From NCBI GenBank assembly GCA_050618055.1, contig JBNLVK010000057.1:1-62614 (forward strand): DNA of 62,614 nt. Reading direction: 5' to 3'. The stretch is from CALDCK01 sp050618055 (GTDB lineage: Bacteria; Myxococcota_A; UBA9160; SMWR01). Both the position numbers and the translations under genes were made by a program. The notes under the pieces were generated by a model. The model searched no databases. It was not told where the DNA came from and worked only from the letters and a program-made list of their open reading frames with translations. Of this stretch, positions 41,415 through 51,540 are shown one piece after another (the stretch's first letter is position 1; every line of letters begins with the position of its first letter).

Positions 41415-44285
41415 ATGCGGAAGCCGCTGCACGTGCTCGTCGTCGCGATCGTCACCCTGTTCTCGCTGGGCGTCGGCAAGTGCCCGCCGAAGGACACCAT
41501 CGAGCTGCCGGGCCTGACCGCCCCCGTGAAGGTCACCACCGACCACCAGGGCGTATGGCACATCGAGGCCGAGAACGACTTCGACCTGGCGCTGGCCCAG
41601 GGCTACGTCCACTGCCGCGACCGCCTGTTCCAGATGGACGACACGCGGCGGCAGGTCGACGGCACCGAGGCCGAGCTGCTGGGATCGGGACGCCTTCCCG
41701 CCGACATCCAGGCGCGCATCGTCGGACTGCACCGGGCCGCGCAGCGCTCCTTCGACGCGGCGCCCCCGCGCTTCCAGGCACTGCTCCAGTCCTACGCCGA
41801 CGGCGTGAACCACTGCATCGACACGCTGCCGCTGCCGCCCGACTACGGCCGGCTCGAGCTCACCCAGGTGCGTCCCTGGGAGGCGGTCGACTCGCTGAAG
41901 ATCGGCAAGGCGATCTCCGCCTCGCTGTCCCTCGACATCGACACGGGGCTCACCCAGACGCTGTTCGAGTACATCGGCGCGGGCCTGGTCGGCGGCTTCG
42001 ACGGGCAGGCCCTGTTCGAGCAGGACGTCTACCGCTCGGCGCCCATGGATCCGGCCTCGACCGTCCCCGACGCCACCAACGGAACCCCCTACGCAGTGCA
42101 CTGGAGCGCCGGCGACGCGGCGCACCTGGCGCGCGCCTCGAAGGCGGCGCAGCGCGCCCACGAGAAGCTCTCGGAGCACGCGATCTTCGCCCACGCGCTG
42201 AACCGGCGCGAGAGCTACATCGGCAGCAACGAGTGGGGCGTGACCGGCAGCGCGTCGGTCGGCGGCAAGCCGATCATCGCCAACGACCCGCACCTCTCGC
42301 TGAACGCCCCCTCCACGTTCTGGGAGTGGCACCTGCGCGTGAACGGCGACCCGGACGAGGGCGACATGAACGTCTCGGGCGTGGGCTTCCCGGGCACGCC
42401 GGGCGTGATCCTCGGCCAGACCGAGGAGGTCACCTGGGGCGCCACCACCAACCCGATGGACGTCTCCGACGTCTTCGAGGACACGCTCTACGTGGCCCAG
42501 CCCGAGTGCCTGCTGATCGGCGCGCTGGCCTGCATCGAGAGCCCGCCGGGCGTGTTCCACGAGGTCGAGCTCGAGCTCGGCGTCACCTACTTCGTGAACG
42601 TCATCGGCGACTCGATCGACGACAACCTGGTACAGGCGACCGGGCTGCCGCCGGAGGCCGAGCTGATCGGCACCGTGCCGTTCCGCAGCTTCGGACCCGT
42701 CATCGACATCACCGACACCAGCGTGCTCGCGCCGCCCTTCGGCATCACCACGGCGCTGGTGCTCCAGTACACCGGCTTCCACGCCACCCAGGAGCTCCAG
42801 ACCTTCTCCATCTGGAACCGCGCCCGCGACCTGGACGACTTCCTGACGGGACTCGAGCTGTTCGACGTCGGGTCGCAGAACTGGGCCTACGCCGACACCG
42901 ACGGCAACCTGGCCTACTTCTCCAGCGCCGAGATGCCGCTGCGCAGCGACCTGGAGGGCGGCGGCGTGACCGGCCTGCCCCCGTTCTTCGTGCGCGAGGG
43001 AACGTCGGGCGCCAACAACTGGATCGCGGATCCGGCGCGCACCCAGGGGCAGACCATCCCCTACGCGGTGCTTCCCGCCGACGAGATGCCGCACACGGTG
43101 AACCCGGAGAACGACTTCTTCGTGAACGCCAACAACGATCCGGCCGGCACCACGCTGGACAACGACCCGCTCAACCAGACGCGCACCGGCAACCCGGGCG
43201 CCATCTACTACCTGAACCCGGGCTACGCGCTGGGGCTGCGCGCGGGGCGCATCACCCGGCTGATCGAGGACGAGATCGCCGCCGGGCGCGTCTCGTTCGA
43301 CGAGATGAAGGAGTTCCAGGCGAACACCCAGCAGCTCGACGCGGAGCTGCTGCTGCCGTTCCTGCTGGCCGCCTTCGACGCGGCGGAGGAGCCCGGCGCG
43401 CCGGCCGAGCTGGCGGCGCTGGCCGCCGACCCGGAGGTGGGCGAGGCCATCGAGCGGCTGGCCAACTGGGACCTCTCCACGCCCACCGGCCTGGACGAGG
43501 GCTGGGACGCCAGCGACGTGCTGGGCCACCGCATCCCGCTCTTCCCCCACGGCGGGCGCGACGCGGAGATCGACGCCAGCGTGGCGGCCACTCTCTACAA
43601 CGTGTGGCGCGGCTTCGCGATCCGGCAGATCGTCGACGCGCGGCTGGCCGACTTCGGCCTGGGGGCGGGCTCGAGCGAGGCGCTGAAGGCCCTGCACCAC
43701 CTGCTCTCCCAGATGCCGTACAGCGGCGTCGCCGCGGCGGGCATCGACTGGATCCCGGAGCCGGCGGCGCTGGGCGCCGAGGACCGCCGCGACCTGGCCC
43801 TGCTGACCGCGCTGCGCACCGGGCTCGATCACCTGGCCTCCGACGCCATGGCGCCGGCCTTCGCGAACTCGACCGACCAGGACGACTACCGCTGGGGCAG
43901 GCTCCACCGCATCGTCTTCGACCACCCCTTCGACGACGCGCTCGACGTGCCGCCCCAGGGCGGCTTCGACGACCTCTCGTCGGAGCTGCGCGGGCTGGCC
44001 CGCGACGGCGGCTACAACGTGGTGAACGCCTCGGGCTTCTCCGCGCGGGCGACGGGCGTGAACTCGTTCATGTTCGGCGGCGGACCGGTGCGGCGCTACG
44101 TGGGCAAGCCGTTCTTCGGCCGCATCGCCGGCGTGAACGCGGTGCCCGGCGGACCGGCCGGCGAGACCACCGACCCGGACGCGACGACCCAGCTCCCGGT
44201 GTGGCTGACCGCCGACTACCACCTGGTGAACATGAGCCGCCTGATCCCCGGAACGAAGGAGAAGCTCGTCCCGCCCGCGCCGTAG
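41415..44285 (+). CDS. Penicillin acylase family N-terminal-nucleophile hydrolase
   Basis: A 956-residue exported precursor. A signal peptide ends near GVGKC, so a lipoprotein is possible. The family autocleaves into alpha and beta chains; YIG before SNEWGV marks the cut, making Ser271 the nucleophile, followed by NDPHLSLNAPSTFWEW. GYVHCRDRLFQMDDTRRQ in the alpha chain and NNWIADPART in the beta chain are family blocks. Members hydrolyse amides such as beta-lactam side chains or acyl-homoserine lactones; long forms like this have unknown substrates. GGGAGGAAG precedes ATG. Convergent with ileS, 13 bp apart. Confidence 0.88.
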   Translation: MRKPLHVLVVAIVTLFSLGVGKCPPKDTIELPGLTAPVKVTTDHQGVWHIEAENDFDLALAQGYVHCRDRLFQMDDTRRQVDGTEAELLGSGRLPADIQARIVGLHRAAQRSFDAAPPRFQALLQSYADGVNHCIDTLPLPPDYGRLELTQVRPWEAVDSLKIGKAISASLSLDIDTGLTQTLFEYIGAGLVGGFDGQALFEQDVYRSAPMDPASTVPDATNGTPYAVHWSAGDAAHLARASKAAQRAHEKLSEHAIFAHALNRRESYIGSNEWGVTGSASVGGKPIIANDPHLSLNAPSTFWEWHLRVNGDPDEGDMNVSGVGFPGTPGVILGQTEEVTWGATTNPMDVSDVFEDTLYVAQPECLLIGALACIESPPGVFHEVELELGVTYFVNVIGDSIDDNLVQATGLPPEAELIGTVPFRSFGPVIDITDTSVLAPPFGITTALVLQYTGFHATQELQTFSIWNRARDLDDFLTGLELFDVGSQNWAYADTDGNLAYFSSAEMPLRSDLEGGGVTGLPPFFVREGTSGANNWIADPARTQGQTIPYAVLPADEMPHTVNPENDFFVNANNDPAGTTLDNDPLNQTRTGNPGAIYYLNPGYALGLRAGRITRLIEDEIAAGRVSFDEMKEFQANTQQLDAELLLPFLLAAFDAAEEPGAPAELAALAADPEVGEAIERLANWDLSTPTGLDEGWDASDVLGHRIPLFPHGGRDAEIDASVAATLYNVWRGFAIRQIVDARLADFGLGAGSSEALKALHHLLSQMPYSGVAAAGIDWIPEPAALGAEDRRDLALLTALRTGLDHLASDAMAPAFANSTDQDDYRWGRLHRIVFDHPFDDALDVPPQGGFDDLSSELRGLARDGGYNVVNASGFSARATGVNSFMFGGGPVRRYVGKPFFGRIAGVNAVPGGPAGETTDPDATTQLPVWLTADYHLVNMSRLIPGTKEKLVPPAP

Positions 44286-44298
44286 GCGTGGGTCCCGA

Positions 44299-47200
44299 TC
44301 AGGCCAGCTCGAGGCCCAGCCGCAGCGGATCGCCGTCGATGGCGACCTCGCGGACGTGGGCGCCGCTGGGCGGCGGCGCGCCGACGTGGACGTCGCCGGC
44401 CAGCGTCTCGCGCGACAGCTCGTCGACGCGGGGGCGCACCGCGTCCAGCAGCGGCTCGGCGCCCTCGAGCGTCAGCCGGATGCGTCCCGAGTACTCGAGG
44501 TCCAGCTCCTTGCGGAAGGTCTGGACCCGGTTCAGCACCTCGCGGAAGCGGCCCTCCTCGACCAGCGCGTCGGTGAGTGCGGTGCCGAGCACCACCACGC
44601 CGACGCCGCCGGCGGCCGCGGCGAAGCCGTCCTTCGCCTCCAGCGAGACCGACAGCTCCTCGGGTCCGATCTCCACGGCCTCGCCGTCCACGTCGATGCG
44701 CACGCTGCCGCCCGTCTCCAGCTCGCGCAGCAGGGCCGCGCCGTCGGCCTCGGCCAGCGCCTTCTTCAGCAGAGGCATGCGCTTGCCCACCTTGGGGCCC
44801 AGCGCGCGGAAGTTCGGCTTCACCTGGTAGGTGACGTAGGCGTCGGCGTCGGCCACGAAGTGGATCGCGTGCACGTTCAGCTCGTCGCGGATCAGCGCCT
44901 CGTGCTCGCGCAGTGCGCCCTCCAGCTCCGGGTCCGAGAGCACGATCTCCGCCTCGGCCAGCGGCTGCCGGACGCGCAGCTTGTTGGCGGTCCGCACCTG
45001 GAGCCCCAGCGACACGATCTCGCGCACGGTGCCCATGCGCCGCGACAGCGCCTCGTCGACGGCGGCGGCGTCCGGCTCGGGGAAGTCGGCCAGGTGGACG
45101 CTCTCGGCGCGGGCGTCGCCGAACGGTCCGCGCACCAGGTTCTGCCACAGCTCCTCGCTGGCGAAGGGCAGGAAGGGGGCCACCAGCCGCGCCAGGGTGG
45201 TGAGGCACTCGTAGAGGGTCCAGTGGGCGTCGAGCTTGTCCGCCGCCAGGCCCGGCGCCCAGAAGCGGTCGCGGCTGCGGCGCACGTACCAGTTCGAGAG
45301 CGCGTCGACGAACCCGGTGAGCACGCCGGTGGCCTCGTACACCCGGTAGGCGTCCATCTGGCGGATCGTTTCGCGGGTGCAGAGCGCCAGCTCCGACAGG
45401 ATCCAGCGATCGATGAGCGCCCGTTCCGCCGCCGGACGCCGGCCTTCGCGGCAGGCGTCGTCGCTGGGGTCGAAGCCGTCGATGTCGGCGTAGATGGTGA
45501 AGAAGGCGAACACGTTGCGCAGCTTGAGCGGCAGCTCGCGCTGGGTGGCGCGCACGCCGTGGAGCGAGTGGCGCGTCGGGTTCCAGGGCGGGTTGCTGGC
45601 GTAGAAGAACCAGCGGAAGGCGTCGGCGCCGGGGGCGGCCGAGCTGCGGTCGTCGACCCAGACGCGGGCCTCCGGCGGCAGCCCCGGCACCTCGCGCGGC
45701 AGGATGTGGGCGCCCGCCGGCGCCGGGGCGACGCCCAGCGCCTCCGCGTCGTCCGGCGCCAGGTGTATCACGCGGCGCGGCAGCTTGGCGGGACGCAGCA
45801 CGAGATCGAGTCCGCCCTCGGCGTCGCCGTCCCGGTGCACGCGCACCGTGGCCCGATCGCCCTTCAGGTCGAGCCCGTCGTAGTCCTCGCGGGCAATGGC
45901 GGCGCTGCCCGCCGGGGGTGCCTCGCCGTCCGGTGTCACCGCGGCGAACTCGAGCCGCACGTCGTCCAGGATCACCTCGGGCGGCGTGTAGTTGCCCTTG
46001 CTCTTGCTCTCCTTCTTGCCCGACGGGTCGGCCACGTGGCCGAGCACGATGCAGGTCTTGTAGGGGTGCGGGAGCTCGCGGTCCGGGAAGAGCAGGGTCG
46101 AGATCCAGAGCAGCGAGTTGAACCAGCCGCGGGTCTGGTCGATCGCCTCGGAGATGAAGTCGGCGGGGAAGCTCTTCGCGAACTCCTCCCGGCCCCGGTG
46201 CGGGTAGCCCCACTGGGCGAAGGGCATGGAGCCCGAGTCGAACCAGGCGTCGATCACCTCCGGCACGCGACGGTACGTGCCCGGCTCGCCGGGCTTCGTC
46301 CAGGTCACCTGGTCGATCCAGGGCTTGTGCACGCGCAGGTGGGGCGAGAGCGACGGATCCTTCGCCTTCGCCTGCTCGTAGGCGGCGAAGGCGTCCGGGT
46401 TGCGCGCGAGGATCTCGTCGACCGAGCCCGGCGCGTCCATGGCGCCGGTCTCGTCGTTGATCCAGATGTTGAGCGGCGTCCCCCAGAAGCGCTCGCGGGA
46501 GAGCGCCCAGTCGACGTTGTTGCGCAGGAAGTCGCCGAAGCGGCCCTCCTGGATGTGCTCGGGCAGCCAGTGGATGGCCGCGTTGTTCGCCAGGCACTCG
46601 TCCACGTGGGCCGTGGTCCGGATGTACCAGGCCGGGCGTGCGTACTGGATGAGCGCGTCCTCGTCGGAGCGCACGCAGAACGGGTACTCGTGGCGGATCT
46701 GCTCCGCGTGCCAGCACAGGCCCCTCTCCTTGAGCTCGCGGGTGAGGCCCTTGTCCGCGTCCTTCACCCAGCATCCGGCGTGGGGCGCGGGCGCCAGGTC
46801 CGGATCGATGGCGCCGTCGGGGCGTACGGCGCACAGCAGCGGCACCTCCGGGTCCGCCTTCTGCTCCCGCTGGAGCAGCTCGAAGTCCACCTCGCCGAAG
46901 GCCGGCGCGGCGTGGACGATGCCGGTGCCCGCGTCGAGCTCGACGAAGTCGGCGCCGACCACGCGCCACACCTTGTCGGTGCCGGGCGCGCCGGCGAACC
47001 AGTCGAAGGGCGGCCGGTAGCGGCGTCCCACCAGGTCCTCGCCGCGCAGCGTGCGGACCACCGGCAGCTCGCGCCCCACCTTCTCGGCCAGGGTCTCGCG
47101 CAGCGCCGCGGCGACGATCAGCTTCGCGTCGCCGTCCTGCACCACCGCGTACTCGAACTCGGGCCGCACCGCGGCGAAGGTGTTGCTGGGCAGCGTCCAG

Positions 47201-47886
47201 GGCGTGGTGGTCCAGACCAGCAGCGAGGTGTCCGGCTCGTCCGCCAGCGGCAGGCGCACGTAGACCGAGGGATCGTCGACGGTCTTGTAGCCCTCGCCCA
47301 CCTCGGCGGCCGACAGCACCGTGCCGCCCTGGGCCCACCACCAGACCACCTTGTGGCCGCGGTAGAGGAGCCCCCGCTGGAAGAGCTGGGACAGCGCCCA
47401 CCAGACGCTCTCCACATAGGACTGGTGGTAGGTGACGTAGGCGTCCTCCAGGTCGATCCAGAAGCCCAGCTTCTCGGTGAAGCTCCGCCACTCCTCGGTG
47501 TAGCGGAAGACGCTGTCCAGGCAGCGCTTCACGAAGGGCTCGATGCCGTACTCGAGGATGGCGTCCTTCCCCGAGATGCGGAGCTCCTTCTCCACCTCGA
47601 TCTCGACCGGCAGGCCGTGGGTGTCCCAGCCGGCGCGCCGCGGGACGTCGTAGCCGCGCATGGCCTTGTAGCGGGGGATCACGTCCTTCATCACCCGCGT
47701 CAGCGCGTGGCCGTTGTGGGGCATGCCGTTGGCGGTGGGCGGGCCCTCGAAGAAGACGAAGCGGGGTCCGTCCTTCCGCGCCGCCAGCGACTTGGCGAAG
47801 ATGTCGTGCTCCCGCCAGAAGTCGCGGATTCGTGACTCTGCGTCAGGGAAATGGACGACGGGGGCGACACGCTCGAAACATCCCAT
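44299..47886 (-). CDS. ileS: Isoleucine--tRNA ligase with a large insertion after KMSKS
   Basis: A 1195-residue class I synthetase that charges tRNA-Ile. The HIGH motif is HNGH (PTANGMPHNGHAL), the editing domain includes WTTTPWTLPSNT, and the KMSKS loop reads KESKSKGN near residue 623. Between this loop and GADAFRWFFYASNPPW (near 750) there is an insertion of about 105 residues, where most IleS have a short WEVI.K.GADALR link. The C-terminus continues with a DUF5915-type domain, as in eukaryote-like IleS2. AlaXp-like zinc tail is absent. No Shine-Dalgarno; TAGCTT lies 8 nt before ATG. Confidence 0.93.
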   Translation of the reverse strand: MGCFERVAPVVHFPDAESRIRDFWREHDIFAKSLAARKDGPRFVFFEGPPTANGMPHNGHALTRVMKDVIPRYKAMRGYDVPRRAGWDTHGLPVEIEVEKELRISGKDAILEYGIEPFVKRCLDSVFRYTEEWRSFTEKLGFWIDLEDAYVTYHQSYVESVWWALSQLFQRGLLYRGHKVVWWWAQGGTVLSAAEVGEGYKTVDDPSVYVRLPLADEPDTSLLVWTTTPWTLPSNTFAAVRPEFEYAVVQDGDAKLIVAAALRETLAEKVGRELPVVRTLRGEDLVGRRYRPPFDWFAGAPGTDKVWRVVGADFVELDAGTGIVHAAPAFGEVDFELLQREQKADPEVPLLCAVRPDGAIDPDLAPAPHAGCWVKDADKGLTRELKERGLCWHAEQIRHEYPFCVRSDEDALIQYARPAWYIRTTAHVDECLANNAAIHWLPEHIQEGRFGDFLRNNVDWALSRERFWGTPLNIWINDETGAMDAPGSVDEILARNPDAFAAYEQAKAKDPSLSPHLRVHKPWIDQVTWTKPGEPGTYRRVPEVIDAWFDSGSMPFAQWGYPHRGREEFAKSFPADFISEAIDQTRGWFNSLLWISTLLFPDRELPHPYKTCIVLGHVADPSGKKESKSKGNYTPPEVILDDVRLEFAAVTPDGEAPPAGSAAIAREDYDGLDLKGDRATVRVHRDGDAEGGLDLVLRPAKLPRRVIHLAPDDAEALGVAPAPAGAHILPREVPGLPPEARVWVDDRSSAAPGADAFRWFFYASNPPWNPTRHSLHGVRATQRELPLKLRNVFAFFTIYADIDGFDPSDDACREGRRPAAERALIDRWILSELALCTRETIRQMDAYRVYEATGVLTGFVDALSNWYVRRSRDRFWAPGLAADKLDAHWTLYECLTTLARLVAPFLPFASEELWQNLVRGPFGDARAESVHLADFPEPDAAAVDEALSRRMGTVREIVSLGLQVRTANKLRVRQPLAEAEIVLSDPELEGALREHEALIRDELNVHAIHFVADADAYVTYQVKPNFRALGPKVGKRMPLLKKALAEADGAALLRELETGGSVRIDVDGEAVEIGPEELSVSLEAKDGFAAAAGGVGVVVLGTALTDALVEEGRFREVLNRVQTFRKELDLEYSGRIRLTLEGAEPLLDAVRPRVDELSRETLAGDVHVGAPPPSGAHVREVAIDGDPLRLGLELA

Positions 47887-47895
47887 GGGGCGCCT

Positions 47896-47905
47896 AAGCT
47901 ACCAT
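47896..47905. promoter_or_regulatory. Overlapping divergent -10 boxes for ileS and the acyl-CoA dehydrogenase
   Basis: TAGCTT on the minus strand (47901-47896) is 8 nt from the ileS ATG. TACCAT on the plus strand (47900-47905) is 57 nt from the dehydrogenase ATG. The boxes share two bases, so the polymerases would compete. Confidence 0.4.
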
Positions 47906-47962
47906 CCAACCCCCCTCGGGTCCCGGCCCCCCGCCGCGACCCACGACCTGCGGGAGACCCAC

Positions 47963-49705
47963 ATGGCGGACTTCTACGGACCGGGCATGCGCCTGTACAT
48001 CGAGAAGATGATCGACTGGGAGAACCTGCTCACCCTGCGACGCGGCGAGCAGGTCGACGTCGAGGCCGAGATCGGGGCGTTCTCGACCGTGCTCGAGACC
48101 ACGGCCCAGCTCGCCGAGAGCTTCCAGGCCGAGGCCCGCGAGCACTGGCACGAGGAGGCGACCCTCACCGAGGACGGCGGCGCCACCTCGCCGCCCCACA
48201 TCCGCCGGGCCTACGACGAGCTGCGCGAGGCCGGCCTGGTCAGCCTGTCGATCGGCGAGGAGTACGGCGGCTACGGGCTGCCGGCGATGCTCAACGGCCT
48301 CTACCTGGAGATGGTCTCGCGGGCCGATCCGTCGCTGATGATGATCGTGGGCCTCCAGGCCGGCGCCGCCAACGACATCCAGAAGTTCGGCAGCGACGAG
48401 GTGAAGCAGAAGTGGCTGCCTCGGTTCACCTCGGGCGAGGTCGAGGGCTGCATGGACCTGACCGAGCCCCAGGCCGGCAGCGACCTGGGCGGCATCACCG
48501 CGCGCGCCACCGAGCTGGCGGACGGCACGGTCCAGGTGGACGGACAGAAGATCTTCATCAGCAACGGCGGCGCCGAGGTCCACCTGGTGCTGGCCCGCGA
48601 CGACGACACCTTCGAGGAGAGCAAGGGCACGACCAACGGGCTCTCGCTGTTGCTGGTGCCGCGCCACAAGGAGGACGGCTCGAGCAACGGCGTGCGGGTG
48701 TCGCGGCTGGAGAAGAAGCTCGGCATCCACGGGTCGGCCACCTGCGAGGTGGTGTTCGAGGGCGCCGTCGGCGAGCGGCTGGGCGAGAAGGGCAAGGGCT
48801 TCCGCGCCATGCTCAACCTGATGAACGACGCCCGCCTGGGCGTGGCGTCCCAGGCGCTGGGCCTGTGCGACGCCGCCCTGCACGAGGCGGCGGTCTACGC
48901 GCGTCAGCGGGAGCAGTTCGGCCGGCCGGTGGCGGAGCAGCCGCTGGTGCTCACCATGCTGGCCAAGATGGCGGTGAACACCGAGGCGGTGCGCGCCCTG
49001 CTCTACCGCACCTACGGGCTGCTGGACATGACGATCTCGCGGGAGCAGGCGCTGAAGCGCGACGGCCTGTCCGACGCCGAGCGCGGCCAGCTGGAGAAGG
49101 AGCTGGAGCGGGACACCACCCGCGTCCGCCTGCTCACGCCGCTGTGCAAGTACTTCGCCACCGAGATCTGCAGCGATCTCACCCGCGACGCCATGCAGGT
49201 CTTCGGCGGCATCGGCTTCACCATGGACTCGGACGTCGGCAAGTTCCACGCCGACAGCCTGATCATGACCATCTACGAGGGCACCTCCGAGATCCAGGCC
49301 TCCTTCGCGCTGCGCGAGATGGGCCGCGGCGCCCTGGCCGTGGTGTTCGGCGAGGTCCGTGCGGAGCTGGAGGAGATGACCTCCGACCCGACGCGCGCCG
49401 AGCTGGCGCAGCGCGTGCACGAGACGATCGTGCGCATCGAGGAGACGCTCCAGGTGCTGTTCTCGGACATGAACTACGCGCTGCTGCGCGCCAAGCTGAT
49501 GGCCGAGATGGTGATCAACGTGATCGCCGCCACCGAGCTGCTGAAGCAGGTGGGCCACGACCCGTCGCGCATCGACCTGGCCCACGCCTTCGTCACCCGG
49601 CGCATGCTCGACGTGGAGGGCAAGGCGAACCGGATCCAGCAGAACATCGACGGGCGCCTCGAGCGCGACGCCCGCCTGCTCGACGCGGTCGTCCCGGCCG
49701 GCTGA
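47963..49705 (+). CDS. Acyl-CoA dehydrogenase
   Basis: A 580-residue FAD flavoenzyme that introduces the alpha-beta double bond in acyl-CoAs and passes electrons to ETF. MDLTEPQAGSDLGG is the flavin/substrate signature, QVFGGIGFT and IYEGTSEIQ (catalytic Glu near 438) the C-terminal one. An extra C-terminal region of about 130 residues and a charged loop (LKRDGLSDAERGQLEKELER) distinguish it from short-chain enzymes of about 380 residues and fit the larger AcdA/FadE-like group. GGGAG precedes ATG. pqqB begins 6 bp after its stop, so it may lead the PQQ operon. Confidence 0.9.
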   Translation: MADFYGPGMRLYIEKMIDWENLLTLRRGEQVDVEAEIGAFSTVLETTAQLAESFQAEAREHWHEEATLTEDGGATSPPHIRRAYDELREAGLVSLSIGEEYGGYGLPAMLNGLYLEMVSRADPSLMMIVGLQAGAANDIQKFGSDEVKQKWLPRFTSGEVEGCMDLTEPQAGSDLGGITARATELADGTVQVDGQKIFISNGGAEVHLVLARDDDTFEESKGTTNGLSLLLVPRHKEDGSSNGVRVSRLEKKLGIHGSATCEVVFEGAVGERLGEKGKGFRAMLNLMNDARLGVASQALGLCDAALHEAAVYARQREQFGRPVAEQPLVLTMLAKMAVNTEAVRALLYRTYGLLDMTISREQALKRDGLSDAERGQLEKELERDTTRVRLLTPLCKYFATEICSDLTRDAMQVFGGIGFTMDSDVGKFHADSLIMTIYEGTSEIQASFALREMGRGALAVVFGEVRAELEEMTSDPTRAELAQRVHETIVRIEETLQVLFSDMNYALLRAKLMAEMVINVIAATELLKQVGHDPSRIDLAHAFVTRRMLDVEGKANRIQQNIDGRLERDARLLDAVVPAG

Positions 49706-49711
49706 GCCGCG

Positions 49712-50605
49712 GTGCTGGTCCGCGTCCTCGGATCCTGCGCCGGCGGCGGACTGCCCCAGTGGAACTGCGGCGGACCCAACGCCGTGCGGGCCCGCGCGGG
49801 GGACGCCGCCGTCCCCCCGCGCAGTCAGCCCTCGATCGCCGTCTCGGCCGACGGCGAGCGCTGGTCCGTCGTGAACGCCAGCCCGGACATCCGCCAGCAG
49901 CTGGCCGACTTCCCCGGCCTGCACCCGCGCCCGGGCACCCGCGACGTGCCCCTCGACACGGTGGTGCTGACCAGCGCCGAGCTGGACCACGGCATCGGCC
50001 TGCTGGTGCTCCGCGAGGCCCTCTCCTACCGCATCGTCAGCACGCCCTGGGTGCGCCGCGCCATGCTCGACCACAACGCGGCCTGGCGCCTGCTGGAGCG
50101 GGCCTGGGGCAGCGCCGGACTCGACCAGCCCATCCGCCTGGACCGGGACGGCGTGCTCGAGGGCCGCTTCTTCCCGGTGGCCCCGAAGGTGCCGCCCTAC
50201 CTGCGCGACCTGGAGAAGCCCCACGCCGAGACCACGGTCGGGCTGCGCATCACCGACGGCCGGACCGGGGCGCGGCTCGCCTTCGTGCCGGGCATGAAGA
50301 GCCTCGACTCGGCGACGCGGGCCGAGATCGAGGCCGCCGACTGCCGCTTCGTCGACGGCACCTTCTTCACCGAGGACGAGCTGCGCGAGCTGCGGCCCGG
50401 GGCGCCGGGCGCCGTCGCCATGGGGCACCTGCCGATCACCGGACCCGAGAGCAGCCTGGCGACGCTGGCCGAGCTGCCCGGCCGCTCGATCTACATCCAC
50501 ATGAACGGCACGAACCCGATCCTCGAGGCCGGCTCGGCCGCGGAGCGCCGCGTGCTCGACACCGGCGTGGAGATCGCCCGTGAAGGCATGGAGCTCGAGC
50601 TGTGA
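49712..50605 (+). CDS. pqqB: Coenzyme PQQ biosynthesis protein PqqB
   Basis: A 297-residue metallo-beta-lactamase-fold protein. MLVRVLGSCAGGGLPQWNC and VVNASPDIRQQ are PqqB signatures, LTSAELDHGIGLLVLRE holds the metal-site DH, and YIHMNGTNPIL is the C-terminal block. PqqB is thought to hydroxylate the Tyr of the PqqA-derived dipeptide, an intermediate step in pyrroloquinoline quinone synthesis. GTG 49712 follows the dehydrogenase gene directly, and the stop overlaps pqqCD as GTGA. Confidence 0.93.
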   Translation: MLVRVLGSCAGGGLPQWNCGGPNAVRARAGDAAVPPRSQPSIAVSADGERWSVVNASPDIRQQLADFPGLHPRPGTRDVPLDTVVLTSAELDHGIGLLVLREALSYRIVSTPWVRRAMLDHNAAWRLLERAWGSAGLDQPIRLDRDGVLEGRFFPVAPKVPPYLRDLEKPHAETTVGLRITDGRTGARLAFVPGMKSLDSATRAEIEAADCRFVDGTFFTEDELRELRPGAPGAVAMGHLPITGPESSLATLAELPGRSIYIHMNGTNPILEAGSAAERRVLDTGVEIAREGMELEL

Positions 50606-51540
50606 GCCAGCCGCTCGGCGAGGACGCCTTCGAGGCGCGGCTGCGCGCCATCGGTGCCGAGCACTACCACCACCGCCACCCCTTCAACCTGCGCATGCAC
50701 GAGGGCACGCTGCGGCCCGAGGAGATCCGCACCTGGGTGGCGAACCGCTACTACTACCAGACGCGCATCCCCATCAAGGACGGGCTGATCCTGGCGAAGG
50801 CCCAGGATCCGGCCTTCCGGCGCGACTGGGTGCAGCGCATCCACGACCACGACGGCCTGCGCCAGGGCGAGGGCGGGCTGTCGCTGTGGCTGGCGCTGGC
50901 CGACGCGGTGGGGCTCGACCGGGCGCGGGTCGAGTCGCTCGAGGACGTGCTGCCCGGCGTGCGCCGCGCCTGCGACGCCTACGTGGAGCTGGTGGAGACG
51001 AGCGACCTGCTGACGTCGGTAGCGTCGTCGCTGACGGAGCTGTTCGCCGGCGACATCATGTCGGTACGCATCGCCGCCTTCGAGGAGCACTACCCCTGGG
51101 TGCGCACCGAGGGCCTGCACTACTTCCGCACGCGCACCACCCAGGCGCCGGCAGACGCCGCCTTCGGGCTCGCCTACGTGAAGCGCGAGGCCCGCAGCGC
51201 CGAGGACCAGGACCGCTGCGCCGCGGCGCTCGAGCGCAAGTGCCAGATCCTGTGGAGCCTGCTCGACGCGGTCGAGGCGGCCCACGCGCGCCCGGCGCTC
51301 TCGCCCCACGCGGTGCCGCGCCTGGACGACGACGAGCCGATGATCGTGCTGTCGGAGCGGGCGGTGAAGCTGGGCGGCAGCGGTCGCGAGATCGTGCGGC
51401 TGTGCGACGGCACGCGGACCAGCCTGGAGGTGGTCGACGCGCTGGCCGATCGCCACCCGGACGAGCCGCACCTGGCCGACGACGTGCACGACTTCATCGG
51501 CGAGATGGTGAAGCTCCAGGCGCTGCGCTGGGCCGGTTGA
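50602..51540 (+). CDS. pqqCD: PqqC-PqqD fusion protein
   Basis: A 312-residue fusion. The first 225 residues are PqqC, the oxygen-dependent oxidase for the last step of PQQ synthesis: HPFNLRMHEGTL, RYYYQTRIPIKDGLI and EEHYPWVRTEGLHYFRTR are conserved. After a short linker, about 235-312 form PqqD, the peptide chaperone that delivers PqqA to PqqE (SERAVKLGGSGREIVRLCDG, DFIGEMVKLQALRW). Fusion of C and D is known in Methylobacterium. GTG overlaps pqqB, and the stop overlaps pqqE as TGATG. Confidence 0.93.
   Translation: MSQPLGEDAFEARLRAIGAEHYHHRHPFNLRMHEGTLRPEEIRTWVANRYYYQTRIPIKDGLILAKAQDPAFRRDWVQRIHDHDGLRQGEGGLSLWLALADAVGLDRARVESLEDVLPGVRRACDAYVELVETSDLLTSVASSLTELFAGDIMSVRIAAFEEHYPWVRTEGLHYFRTRTTQAPADAAFGLAYVKREARSAEDQDRCAAALERKCQILWSLLDAVEAAHARPALSPHAVPRLDDDEPMIVLSERAVKLGGSGREIVRLCDGTRTSLEVVDALADRHPDEPHLADDVHDFIGEMVKLQALRWAG

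Noticed and set aside
49706..49711. pqqA in front of pqqB
   Set aside because: Only six bases separate the acyl-CoA dehydrogenase stop from the pqqB start, and no short peptide with Glu-X3-Tyr was seen around the operon.
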